Below are positions 15,133 to 21,945 of a DNA stretch of 27,549 nt, one piece after another. The stretch comes from an uncultured Clostridia bacterium (GTDB lineage Bacteria; Bacillota; Clostridia; Oscillospirales; Oscillospiraceae), in NCBI GenBank assembly GCA_937893605.1, contig CALBGG010000105.1, positions 1 through 27,549 on the forward strand, written 5' to 3'. The notes under the pieces are model-generated. The model was not told where the DNA came from. It worked only from the letters and a program-made list of their open reading frames with translations, and did no database searches. Positions within the stretch are counted from its first letter, which is position 1. Every line of letters begins with the position of its first letter. The position numbers and the translations under genes are program-made.

Positions 15133-15972
15133 TCACAGACTCGCGCTTTTCCGGCGCGTGGCGTGGCAGCTTATATTGACGGCGACGGGCAGTCCGGCAA
15201 CATGCGTGGGCATAGTCTCTATAAGCACGGCAAGCGCCGTAGTTTTCCCTCCGAAGCCCTGCGGTCCTATGCCGAGGGCGTTTATCTTATCGAGCAACTC
15301 CTGTTCAAGCGCCGCGTAATACTCATCGTGATTGGGTTCATCAAGCGGGCGCAGGAGCGCATGCTTGGCAAGGTATGCCGCCTTATCAAAGCTGCCGCCT
15401 ATGCCGACACCGACGATTATCGGCGGGCAGGGGTTTGCTCCGGCCTTTTTGACAGTTTCGAGTACAAAGCGTTTGACTCCCTCAATGCCGTCGGCGGGCT
15501 TGAGCATTTTAAGCGCGCTCATGTTCTCGCTGCCGAAGCCCTTGGGCATTACGGTTATTTTAAGGCTATCGCCGGGAACGAGCTTCACGCTCAGAAGCGC
15601 CGGTGTGTTATCGCCGGTGTTGACTCTGCGCAGCGGGTCGCACACGACGCTTTTTCGCAGGTATCCGTCACCGTAGCCGCGGCGCACGCCGTTATTGACC
15701 GCCTCTTCAAGCGCACCGTCAATATGCACATCCTGTCCGAGCTCAAGAAAAACGCAGGCCATGCCCGTATCCTGGCACACGGGGAGCGTTTTCTCGGCCG
15801 CAATACGGACATTGTCGTTCAAAAGCGAGAGTATTCGCTTTGCTCCGTCCCAGGGTTCTTCGATCTCGGCGCGTTCAATTGCGCTTACAACGTCGTCCGG
15901 CAGGCGAAGATTTGCCTCGATGCAAAGGCGTGCGACGGTTTCTTCAATTAATTTTGCGTCTATATTTCTCAT
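15133..15972 (-). CDS. Fumarate hydratase class I, alpha subunit
   Basis: The 279-residue protein is the iron-sulfur half of a two-subunit class I fumarase (fumarate + water = malate). Three candidate [4Fe-4S] ligands stand in family contexts: Cys66 in PVCQDTG, Cys182 in NPCPP and Cys269 in NISCHATRR. The open frame begins at 16071, but the ATG at 15972 with GGAG 6 nt upstream is the likely start; the earlier part has no family match and runs through the promoter. It is first in the fumarase-malic enzyme-deacetylase operon. An oxygen-sensitive cluster suits an anaerobe. Confidence 0.9.
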   Translation of the reverse strand: MRNIDAKLIEETVARLCIEANLRLPDDVVSAIERAEIEEPWDGAKRILSLLNDNVRIAAEKTLPVCQDTGMACVFLELGQDVHIDGALEEAVNNGVRRGYGDGYLRKSVVCDPLRRVNTGDNTPALLSVKLVPGDSLKITVMPKGFGSENMSALKMLKPADGIEGVKRFVLETVKKAGANPCPPIIVGVGIGGSFDKAAYLAKHALLRPLDEPNHDEYYAALEQELLDKINALGIGPQGFGGKTTALAVLIETMPTHVAGLPVAVNISCHATRRKSASL

Positions 15973-16003
15973 GCTTTGCTCCATGTTTTTATGTTTCACG
16001 GCA

Positions 16004-16032
16004 ATTATAAGCGCTAATAAAGCAGGAGTCAA
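16004..16032 (-). promoter_or_regulatory. Promoter of the fumarase-malic enzyme operon
   Basis: TTGACT (16027-16032), 17 nt, perfect TATAAT (16004-16009) on the minus strand. The start would be near 15997, about 25 nt before the fumarase alpha ATG. The -35 box lies inside the inverted repeat at 16020-16045. Confidence 0.85.
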
Positions 16033-16045
16033 CCGACTCCTGCTT
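16020..16045. promoter_or_regulatory. Inverted repeat over the fumarase operon -35: operator or terminator
   Basis: AGCAGGAGTC (16021-16030) and GACTCCTGCT (16035-16044) are perfect reverse complements around AACC, extended by one A/T pair to 16020-16045. On the minus strand it is followed by TTATTAG, a poor T tract. It spans the -35 box and part of the spacer of the promoter at 16004-16032. It could be a protein operator, a weak terminator for uppP, or both. Confidence 0.6.
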
Positions 16046-16100
16046 GGGCTGTCGAAAAAAAACGGTTGCACATTAGGCGGCAGCCGGGCTTCTCGTTAAG

Positions 16101-16129
16101 CCGGTCACCCGTCATATGACGGGTGCCGG
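16101..16129 (-). terminator. Hairpin downstream of uppP
   Basis: CCGG-T-CACCCGTCAT (16101-16115) pairs with ATGACGGGTG-CCGG (16116-16129) with one bulged base. The inner CACCCGTCATATGACGGGTG is a perfect 20-bp palindrome. It lies 6 bp after the uppP stop. No T tract follows at once, though a run of eight T's on the minus strand appears about 40 nt further on. Termination is likely but unconventional. Confidence 0.5.
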
Positions 16130-16135
16130 AAATTT

Positions 16136-16948
16136 TCACTTGAGCAGAAAATAAGCTATGACTATAACGCCGAGAATTATGCGATACCAGCCGAAGATCT
16201 TGAAGTCCTTTTTCTTTATATAGCTCATGAGGAACTTTATGACCACGACGGACACGAGGAAGGCAACAACACAGCCGACAAGGAGCGTTATGAGCTCTGC
16301 GCTCGTATAGTCAAAGCCGAATGCGAGCATCTTCAGAAGCGACACTCCGACCATGACGGGCACGGCAAGAAAGAATGTAAACTCCGCCGCCGCGACGCGC
16401 GACACTCCGATCACAAGGCCGCCTATGATCGTCGAGCCGCTGCGCGAGGTGCCGGGGATTATAGACAGCGCCTGGAACAGGCCGATGATGAGCGCATCCT
16501 TATACGATATCTCCTCAAGAGTTTTAACTCTCGGCTCGCGGCCGCGGTTCCAGTTTTCAATGGCGATGAAAAGTATACCGTAGATTATAAGCGCCGCCGC
16601 GACAACGTAGCAGTTATCGACAAAGTCGAAGATAAGGTAAGCGATAAAGCCCGGTATGCAGGCTATGATGACCTTGAGCCAGAGGATAAAAGTCTCTTTT
16701 TTTATCGTACTGCCGTTTTTCTTCCTGCTCTGAAACGGCCACATCTTTCCCCAAAAGAGAATTATGACAGCCAGTATCGCGCCGAGCTGGATGACGTACA
16801 GGAACATCTCACGAAACTCGGGCGTGACGTTCATGTGGATAAATTCATCCACCAGCAGCATATGCCCTGTGCTTGAAATGGGCAGCCACTCGGTTATGCC
16901 CTCGACTATGCCGATGATTATTACTTTTATTAGCTCTATAATATCCAT
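16136..16948 (-). CDS. uppP: Undecaprenyl-diphosphatase (UppP/BacA)
   Basis: This integral membrane enzyme dephosphorylates undecaprenyl pyrophosphate, recycling the lipid carrier for peptidoglycan and conferring bacitracin tolerance. The 270-residue product has about eight membrane segments. Both BacA signatures are present: GIVEGITEWLPISSTGHM near the N-terminus (catalytic Glu and Ser region) and PGTSRSGSTI in the middle. I prefer the ATG at 16948, with AAGGTG upstream, over the GTG at 16954. It begins 21 bp after asnA and is probably co-transcribed with it. Confidence 0.95.
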   Translation of the reverse strand: MDIIELIKVIIIGIVEGITEWLPISSTGHMLLVDEFIHMNVTPEFREMFLYVIQLGAILAVIILFWGKMWPFQSRKKNGSTIKKETFILWLKVIIACIPGFIAYLIFDFVDNCYVVAAALIIYGILFIAIENWNRGREPRVKTLEEISYKDALIIGLFQALSIIPGTSRSGSTIIGGLVIGVSRVAAAEFTFFLAVPVMVGVSLLKMLAFGFDYTSAELITLLVGCVVAFLVSVVVIKFLMSYIKKKDFKIFGWYRIILGVIVIAYFLLK

Positions 16949-16969
16949 ATTCACACCTTATGCGGCTTT

Positions 16970-17983
16970 TTAAAGGAGCATGACTCCCTTTTCGGCGCAG
17001 ACCTCCTCGGTGTGCTTGTCCCAAATGGATACCTGCACCTCGCCGATATGCGCCTTGCCGAGAAGAAGCATGGAAACGCGCGACTGGCCTATGCCGCCGC
17101 CGATGGTAAGAGGCAGCTCGCCGTTTAGGAGCATCTTATGGTACGGAAGCTCTCTGCGGTCATCGCAGCCGGAGAGCCTGAGCTGCTTGTCCAGTGACTC
17201 GGGATCGACGCGGATACCCATGGAGGATATCTCGATTGCGCAGTCGAGCCAATCGCACCAGAACAGGATGTCGCCGTTGAGCGACCAGTCGTCATAGTCG
17301 GGTGCGCGGCCGTCATGCGGCTTTCCGGAGCGCAAAGCGCCGCCGATGCCGATGATAAACACGGTCTTATGCTCGCGGGTGAAGGCGTTCTCGCGCTGCT
17401 TTGCGGTCATATCGGGATACATATCCTCAAGCTCCTGCGAGGTGATGAAGGTCACATTGCGCTCAAGCTTGGGCAGGCACTGGAGCTGGGGGTAAATGGC
17501 CTGCATGGTATCCTGCGTGTCGCAAAGCGCCTTGACTATGTCCATAACGGTGAGCTTGAGATAGTCGATATTGCGGTTTTCCGGAAGGATGACCTTCTCC
17601 CAGTCCCACTGATCGACGTATACAGAGTGCAGATTATCAAGCTCGTCCTCGTCGCGGCGGATAGCGTCCATGTCGGTGTAAAGTCCCTTGCCGGGGAAGA
17701 AGTTATAGCGCTTGAGCGCAAGACGCTTCCACTTTGCAAGCGACTGAACTACCTGCGCTGTAGCGTCCGAGCGCAGAATGTCAAAGGACACGGGGCGCTC
17801 GTAGCCGTTTAAGTTATCGTTAAGTCCGGAATCAGAGTCGACAAACAAAGGCGCCGAAACGCGGTAAAGATTTAAAAGCGCCGCGAGCCTGTCCTCAAAC
17901 AGGCGCTTTAAAAGGCTTATGGCCTTCTGCGTGTCGTAAACGCTGAGGATACTTTTGTATCCGTCCGGAATTTTGATCTCCAT
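16970..17983 (-). CDS. asnA: Aspartate-ammonia ligase (asparagine synthetase A)
   Basis: AsnA makes asparagine from aspartate, ammonia and ATP and is a class II aminoacyl-tRNA-synthetase-like enzyme. The 337-residue protein covers the whole family, with VSAPLFVDSDSGLNDNLNG, RPVSFD, HSVYVDQWDWE, the EISSMGIRVD stretch and the C-terminal LTIGGGIGQSR motif. The ATG at 17983 is set by GGAGG just upstream; an open GTG/TTG extension to 18004 is ignored. A terminator-like hairpin (18013-18039) ends only about 30 bp before the ATG, with no clear promoter between them, so expression may depend on readthrough from the upstream DUF4364 gene. Confidence 0.95.
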   Translation of the reverse strand: MEIKIPDGYKSILSVYDTQKAISLLKRLFEDRLAALLNLYRVSAPLFVDSDSGLNDNLNGYERPVSFDILRSDATAQVVQSLAKWKRLALKRYNFFPGKGLYTDMDAIRRDEDELDNLHSVYVDQWDWEKVILPENRNIDYLKLTVMDIVKALCDTQDTMQAIYPQLQCLPKLERNVTFITSQELEDMYPDMTAKQRENAFTREHKTVFIIGIGGALRSGKPHDGRAPDYDDWSLNGDILFWCDWLDCAIEISSMGIRVDPESLDKQLRLSGCDDRRELPYHKMLLNGELPLTIGGGIGQSRVSMLLLGKAHIGEVQVSIWDKHTEEVCAEKGVMLL

Positions 17984-18012
17984 GGTTTTCCTCCTGGTGT
18001 ACACATAAAAAT

Positions 18013-18039
18013 TAAACGCCCATACGAGATGGGCGTTTT
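18013..18039 (-). terminator. Terminator or attenuator between the DUF4364 gene and asnA
   Basis: AAACGCCCAT (18014-18023) pairs with ATGGGCGTTT (18029-18038). On the minus strand it is followed by AATTTTT. It ends about 30 bp before the asnA ATG, leaving no room for a normal promoter in between. Confidence 0.75.
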
Positions 18040-18040
18040 A

Positions 18041-18580
18041 TTACCCTTTTTTACTCTCGGGCTTTTTGTCCAAAAGCTCGATTATCTTGCAGTATATCTC
18101 CTCTGCCCTGTCGCGGAAGTTTTCCTCGATACGCTCTGCCTGCTGCTCGCCCGACGAGAGAATGTTGAGTCTTATTATCTCGCCCTTACCGTCGCTCATT
18201 GCGAGGGTGACAAAGCATCCGCTGTCACGGTTTCTGTGCTGCGCGGTTATCATGGACAGGCGGCGCAGTCGCTCAGCCTCCGGGGCGATTATCTTCTCCG
18301 CCCTTTTGCGGACGGAAAACGGCAGACTGCTCTCGACCGTTTCGGCGGCGTCCGCGCCGCGCTTGCTGACGCGCAGACCGTTCTCCTCCTCGATAACGAG
18401 GCCGCTTTCTATAAGCTCGGCAAGGCAGTCGGAGTATTCAAAATAACCGAAGCCCTCATCGCACTGCTGCGTAAAGTCCTGAAGGTCAATGGGCGCAACT
18501 ATGCCCGGCAGGCGGCGGAGAATAAACAATATGAGAATTTTTATATCAAGCTTTTCATGGATAAAGCCGTATCTTTCCAT
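18041..18580 (-). CDS. DUF4364 family protein (winged-helix-like)
   Basis: The 179-residue soluble protein matches the DUF4364 family of Bacillota. It shows the N-terminal DIKILILFILRRLPG stretch, the DEGFGYFEYSDCLAELIESG motif and a wing-like LVIEEENGLRVSKRG segment, suggesting a winged-helix DNA-binding fold. The C-terminal half may fold as a small ligand or dimer domain. Function is not established. It may be a transcription regulator of its neighbours, which include a 61-residue membrane protein upstream and asnA downstream. Confidence 0.85.
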   Translation of the reverse strand: MERYGFIHEKLDIKILILFILRRLPGIVAPIDLQDFTQQCDEGFGYFEYSDCLAELIESGLVIEEENGLRVSKRGADAAETVESSLPFSVRKRAEKIIAPEAERLRRLSMITAQHRNRDSGCFVTLAMSDGKGEIIRLNILSSGEQQAERIEENFRDRAEEIYCKIIELLDKKPESKKG

Positions 18581-18630
18581 AGAACTCTCCCGAAAATGGT
18601 ATTATATCTTCAAATATTAACAAGCAAACC

Positions 18631-18816
18631 CTATTTGCTCTTTTTATAGGCGTCAAGGCACGCAAATATGATAACGACAGTCGTTATGTGCAATATAATG
18701 CTCCTGGGTGATCCCGGCGCGGATGCCGTTTGGATAACGCCGAAGTCTGCCATGATCATTGCAAAAAGTATAAGCACCTCAACGGCTATGAGAATAAGCC
18801 AGATCTTTTTATTCAT
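18631..18816 (-). CDS. Small membrane protein, unknown
   Basis: The 61-residue product has two hydrophobic helices (about residues 4-27 and 40-56), a short polar loop with Pro and Ser, and a basic tail (DAYKKSK). I do not recognise it. A strong promoter (18847-18875) lies 30 bp upstream, supporting a real gene. The ribosome binding site is weak (GGGGGGCGGAAAG). It is 50 bp upstream of the DUF4364 gene and probably co-transcribed. Confidence 0.6.
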   Translation of the reverse strand: MNKKIWLILIAVEVLILFAMIMADFGVIQTASAPGSPRSIILHITTVVIIFACLDAYKKSK

Positions 18817-18846
18817 CTTTCCGCCCCCCTACTGCTCCTGATATAT

Positions 18847-18875
18847 ATAATAATACATACTTTTCTTTTTGTAAA
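18847..18875 (-). promoter_or_regulatory. Promoter of the small membrane protein / DUF4364 operon
   Basis: TTTACA (18870-18875), 17 nt, TATTAT (18847-18852) on the minus strand, immediately upstream of the gene starting at 18816. Confidence 0.75.
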
Positions 18876-18885
18876 TCCAATATTC

Positions 18886-18914
18886 TTCACATTTTGGAAC
18901 AGTGCGCATAGACT
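18886..18914 (+). promoter_or_regulatory. Possible promoter of the cysteine-rich protein gene
   Basis: TTCACA (18886-18891), 17 nt, TAGACT (18909-18914). The -10 is weak. The overlapping CATAGACT also resembles a sigma-E sporulation -10 box (CATACAnT), with CACATT 13 nt upstream as a poor -35. Either reading is tentative. Confidence 0.35.
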
Positions 18915-18956
18915 GTATTGAAGTTTTTCTTCAATTCCATCCTGGGAGGTATATTT

Positions 18957-19745
18957 ATGGCAGACAGGGTCGTGCCCGGTCCGGTCAATGATAATGACTG
19001 CATAAAACAGGCCGTTTGTGTCAACACGAGAAAGATAATGGATGCCTGCCGCGACAAGGACTGCATCGAGGATCTGCGCGTTTATCCCACGGTGAGCTCT
19101 CTTCCTTACATAGAGAGCGCGTTCAGCGTGCGTCCTAAGTGCGCGCAGCTTCTGCAATGCGAGGTGAAGGTCAATGAAATCTGCCTCAACCGCGGCTATT
19201 ACACCGTCGACGTTACCTACTTTTACAAGATAAGCGGCGAGACTTTTCCGGCAAACCAGGTCTTCACCGGGCTTGCGGTATTTGATAAGCGCGTCATGCT
19301 CTTTGGCTCGGAGGGCAGGGTCAGGAGCTTCTCCTCCGATGATTGCTGCATTCTGAGCAGCGACAGCAGCATGCCCTTTGCCGAGGTGGACGCCGTCGAT
19401 CCCATCGCGCTGCACATGACGCTTGCCGAGACTGCGCTGCCCGATCCCGGCATAGATCAGCGCGACATTCCGCAGAGCATACTTGACTCCTTCGGCGAGG
19501 ATATCTCCGTAACGGGCGGCACGCGCCACGTTTATGTGACCCTCGGACAGTTTTCGATCATCCGCCTCGAGCGCAGCACTCAGCTTCTGATCCCGGCTTA
19601 CGATTACTGTCTGCCGGAAAAGGAGTGCGTTGGCTCAAACGAGGATGACCCCTGCACGATGTTCGGCCGCATAAGCTTTCCCGTCGACGAGTTCTTCCCG
19701 CCCGACAACGTCGAGCCCTGCGCCGACTACAAAAGCATGGTATAA
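18957..19745 (+). CDS. Cysteine-rich conserved hypothetical protein
   Basis: The 262-residue protein has no signal peptide or membrane segment and 13 cysteines. They cluster at the N-terminus (DCIKQAVC, DACRDKDC), the middle (KCAQLLQC, a CC pair) and near the C-terminus (YC, EC, PC, PC). The central part (about 65-200) looks like beta-rich sheet. I do not recognise a named family. The open frame starts at 18918, but GGGAGG at 18944-18949 fixes the ATG at 18957. Abundant cysteines in a cytoplasmic protein suggest metal binding or, in a spore former, coat cross-linking; both are guesses. It stands alone and ends at the first 36-bp hairpin copy. Confidence 0.8.
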   Translation: MADRVVPGPVNDNDCIKQAVCVNTRKIMDACRDKDCIEDLRVYPTVSSLPYIESAFSVRPKCAQLLQCEVKVNEICLNRGYYTVDVTYFYKISGETFPANQVFTGLAVFDKRVMLFGSEGRVRSFSSDDCCILSSDSSMPFAEVDAVDPIALHMTLAETALPDPGIDQRDIPQSILDSFGEDISVTGGTRHVYVTLGQFSIIRLERSTQLLIPAYDYCLPEKECVGSNEDDPCTMFGRISFPVDEFFPPDNVEPCADYKSMV

Positions 19746-19747
19746 AA

Positions 19748-19783
19748 GCGATCCCCCTCCGGCTCAAGCCGGAGGGGGATTTC
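19748..19783. repeat. 36-bp hairpin direct repeat, copy 1 (terminator-like)
   Basis: This sequence is identical to 19992-20027. It forms GATCCCCCTCCGGCT/AGCCGGAGGGGGAT, a very stable hairpin starting 3 bp after the stop of the cysteine-rich protein gene. The T tract is short (TTTC). The two copies flank repeat element B. Confidence 0.85.
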
Positions 19784-19786
19784 AGA

Positions 19787-19989
19787 CTGTCAAAAAACCT
19801 ATGCTGCTGAGCTAAACAACAGAGCAGCGGGGGAGCTCGAGGGGGCAAGACCCGCCTCGAATTTGATCTGCCGCCACATAAAAAGCCTTGTTTTTCAAGG
19901 CTTTTTGCGAAGCGCCATTTTGAAGAGTTTCAAAATGGCTGGCGGCATTGGCGCGGTCAAAAAAGTTCATTTTGAACTTTTTTGACAAG
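19787..19989 (+). repeat. Dispersed hairpin-rich repeat, copy B
   Basis: This element of about 203 bp starts CTGTCAAAAAAC and ends in TTTTTTGACAAG. The first about 60 bp match copy A (reverse complement of 1049-1194), including the GGGGAGCTCGAGGGG block. It then carries three consecutive hairpins: AAAAAGCCTTG/CAAGGCTTTTT (19880-19906), GCCATTTTGAA/TTCAAAATGGC (19914-19939), and the terminal GTCAAAAAAGTTCA/TGAACTTTTTTGAC (19956-19986). It has no coding capacity. It lies between convergent genes and is bracketed by identical 36-bp sequences. Confidence 0.7.
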
Positions 19990-19991
19990 CT

Positions 19992-20027
19992 GCGATCCCC
20001 CTCCGGCTCAAGCCGGAGGGGGATTTC
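19992..20027. repeat. 36-bp hairpin direct repeat, copy 2 (ftsH terminator)
   Basis: This is an exact copy of 19748-19783. On the minus strand the hairpin begins right after the ftsH stop codon (20028-20030), so it probably terminates ftsH. Confidence 0.85.
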
Positions 20028-21845
20028 TCACTTATTGAGTATTTTCATGAATTCTTCGCCGGTGATGGTCTCTTTTTCGTAGAGGAACTTTGCGAGCTCG
20101 TCGAGCTTTTTACGGTTATCTGTGAGTATTTTAACAGCCTTGTCATGCTGCTTTTTAACGAGCGCAATGACCTGACGGTCTATCTGTGCCTGAGTTTCGG
20201 CGGAGCATGCAAGCGAGGTATCGCCGCCGAGATACTGGTTAGTTACAGTTTCCATGGCAACCATGTCAAAGTCCTCGCTCATGCCGTAGCGCGTTATCAT
20301 TGCGCGGGCAAGCTTTGTCGCCTGCTCGATATCATTCGAGGCACCTGTTGTAACCGAGCCGAAAGCGACCTCCTCGGCCGCACGGCCGCCGGTGAAGGTT
20401 GCGATTTTGTTTTCTATCTCTTCCTTGCTCATGAGGTAGTGGTTGCCCTCTTCGACCTGCATGGTGTAGCCCAGAGCGCCGGAGGTACGCGGAACGATGG
20501 TTATCTTCTGCACGGGCGCAGAATTGGTTTGCTTTGCGGCGACGAGCGCGTGGCCTATCTCGTGATAAGCCACAATATGCTTTTCGTGGTCGGTCATGAT
20601 GGCGTTTTTCTTCTCATAGCCGGCGATGACAACCTCAATGCTCTCCTCAAGGTCAGCCTGAGTCGCAAAGCGTCTGCCGTCGCGCACGGCGCGCAGCGCA
20701 GCCTCGTTTACTATATTGGCAAGTTCGGCGCCCGATGCGCCGGAGGCCATGCGGGCGATCTTTCCGAAATCGACATCCTCGGAAATTTTTATCTTGCGTG
20801 CGTGAACCTTGAGTATCTCCTCCCTGCCCTTGAGGTCGGGAAGCTCAACGGGAACCCGACGATCAAAACGGCCGGGGCGCGTAAGCGCCGGGTCGAGTGA
20901 TTCGGGGCGGTTTGTCGCAGCGAGAATTATTACGCCGTTATTGCTCTCAAAGCCGTCCATCTCGGTGAGCAGCTGGTTGAGCGTCTGCTCGCGCTCGTCG
21001 TTGCCGCCGAGCTGACCGTCACGCTTCTTGCCGATGGCGTCGATCTCGTCGATAAAAACTATGCAGGGTGCTTTTTCCTTTGCCTGCTTGAACAGATCGC
21101 GCACCTTGCTCGCGCCCATGCCGACGAACATTTCGACAAACTCAGAGCCCGACATTGAGAAGAACGGCACGTCCGCTTCGCCGGCGACGGCCTTGGCGAG
21201 CATGGTTTTGCCGGTTCCCGGAGGGCCTACAAGCAGTATGCCCTTGGGCATTGATGCGCCGATTTCTTTATACTTGCCGGGATCATGCAGATAGTCAACG
21301 ATCTCTGATAGGTTTTCCTTTGCCTCGTCCTCACCGGCAACGTCGGAAAACTTTATGCCCTCGGCGGATTTGACATAGATGCGGGCATTGGATCTTCCCA
21401 TATTGAACATCATGGAGTTGCCGCCGCCCATTTTATCCATCATCTTGCGCGACATGTACTGGCCGAGCGCCACGAATATGATTATCGGCAGCAGCCAGCC
21501 GAGTATGCTGACAAGCGCCGAGGTCTGCTCTATCTCCTCGCCGGTCGTGGAAACGCCGGCCTTAAGCAGACGCGAGACGAGATCGTCGTCCGATACCATG
21601 GCCGTCTTATATATCTTTCCACTCTTTTCATCGCCCTTGAACAGAATGCGGTTATTCTGCTCCTGTATCTCAACGGCGCTGACCTCGCCCTTATCGACCA
21701 TATCGATAAAGGTATTATAGTCGACTTCCTTGATCTGATGCTCGCTTATCCACGGCATTGCCACAAAATTGAATACCAGCAGGAGGATCAGGACTATCGT
21801 GTAGTAATAAACGAGAGGTTTTTTCGGTGATTTTACTTCGTTCAT
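20028..21845 (-). CDS. ftsH: ATP-dependent zinc metalloprotease FtsH
   Basis: FtsH is a membrane-anchored AAA+ protease that degrades misfolded membrane proteins and regulators. The 605-residue protein has two membrane segments (about 12-30 and 110-130) around an extracytoplasmic domain. The AAA domain has Walker A GPPGTGKT (207-214), Walker B FIDEIDA (264-270) and the RPGRFDRR second region of homology (323-330). The zinc site is HEIGH (428-432). Length and order are normal. It is 100 bp downstream of kdpE on the same strand; a TATAAT just before its ribosome binding site has no clear -35 partner, so separate transcription is unproven. Confidence 0.96.
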   Translation of the reverse strand: MNEVKSPKKPLVYYYTIVLILLLVFNFVAMPWISEHQIKEVDYNTFIDMVDKGEVSAVEIQEQNNRILFKGDEKSGKIYKTAMVSDDDLVSRLLKAGVSTTGEEIEQTSALVSILGWLLPIIIFVALGQYMSRKMMDKMGGGNSMMFNMGRSNARIYVKSAEGIKFSDVAGEDEAKENLSEIVDYLHDPGKYKEIGASMPKGILLVGPPGTGKTMLAKAVAGEADVPFFSMSGSEFVEMFVGMGASKVRDLFKQAKEKAPCIVFIDEIDAIGKKRDGQLGGNDEREQTLNQLLTEMDGFESNNGVIILAATNRPESLDPALTRPGRFDRRVPVELPDLKGREEILKVHARKIKISEDVDFGKIARMASGASGAELANIVNEAALRAVRDGRRFATQADLEESIEVVIAGYEKKNAIMTDHEKHIVAYHEIGHALVAAKQTNSAPVQKITIVPRTSGALGYTMQVEEGNHYLMSKEEIENKIATFTGGRAAEEVAFGSVTTGASNDIEQATKLARAMITRYGMSEDFDMVAMETVTNQYLGGDTSLACSAETQAQIDRQVIALVKKQHDKAVKILTDNRKKLDELAKFLYEKETITGEEFMKILNK

Positions 21846-21945
21846 ACGTCTTGCTCCTTAAAGATTATATATTGTGTTCAGTTTAACATGAGTCATAGTA
21901 ATTTTTCACGAAATTTCTGTTAACAATTAGTGTAATTGCAACAAA

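Noticed and set aside
15163..15951. 262-codon plus-strand ORF opposite fumarase alpha
   Set aside because: It is an antisense shadow of a clear fumarase gene, with no RBS or recognisable motifs.
16046..16070. Further copy of the dispersed repeat (CTGTCGAAAAAAAAC near uppP)
   Set aside because: Only the end sequence is loosely similar. The interior GGGGAGCTCGAGGGG block and the paired end are missing.
17984..18100. T-box leader for asnA
   Set aside because: No T-box consensus or specifier-loop structure is visible. Only a simple hairpin precedes the gene.
18029..18649. 206-codon plus-strand ORF opposite the DUF4364 gene
   Set aside because: It begins in the terminator hairpin and mirrors a gene with a family match. 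Its sequence shows no domain.
18813..19529. 238-codon minus-strand ORF opposite the cysteine-rich protein gene
   Set aside because: The plus-strand gene has a strong RBS and sensible composition. The opposite frame has neither and would run through the small-protein promoter.
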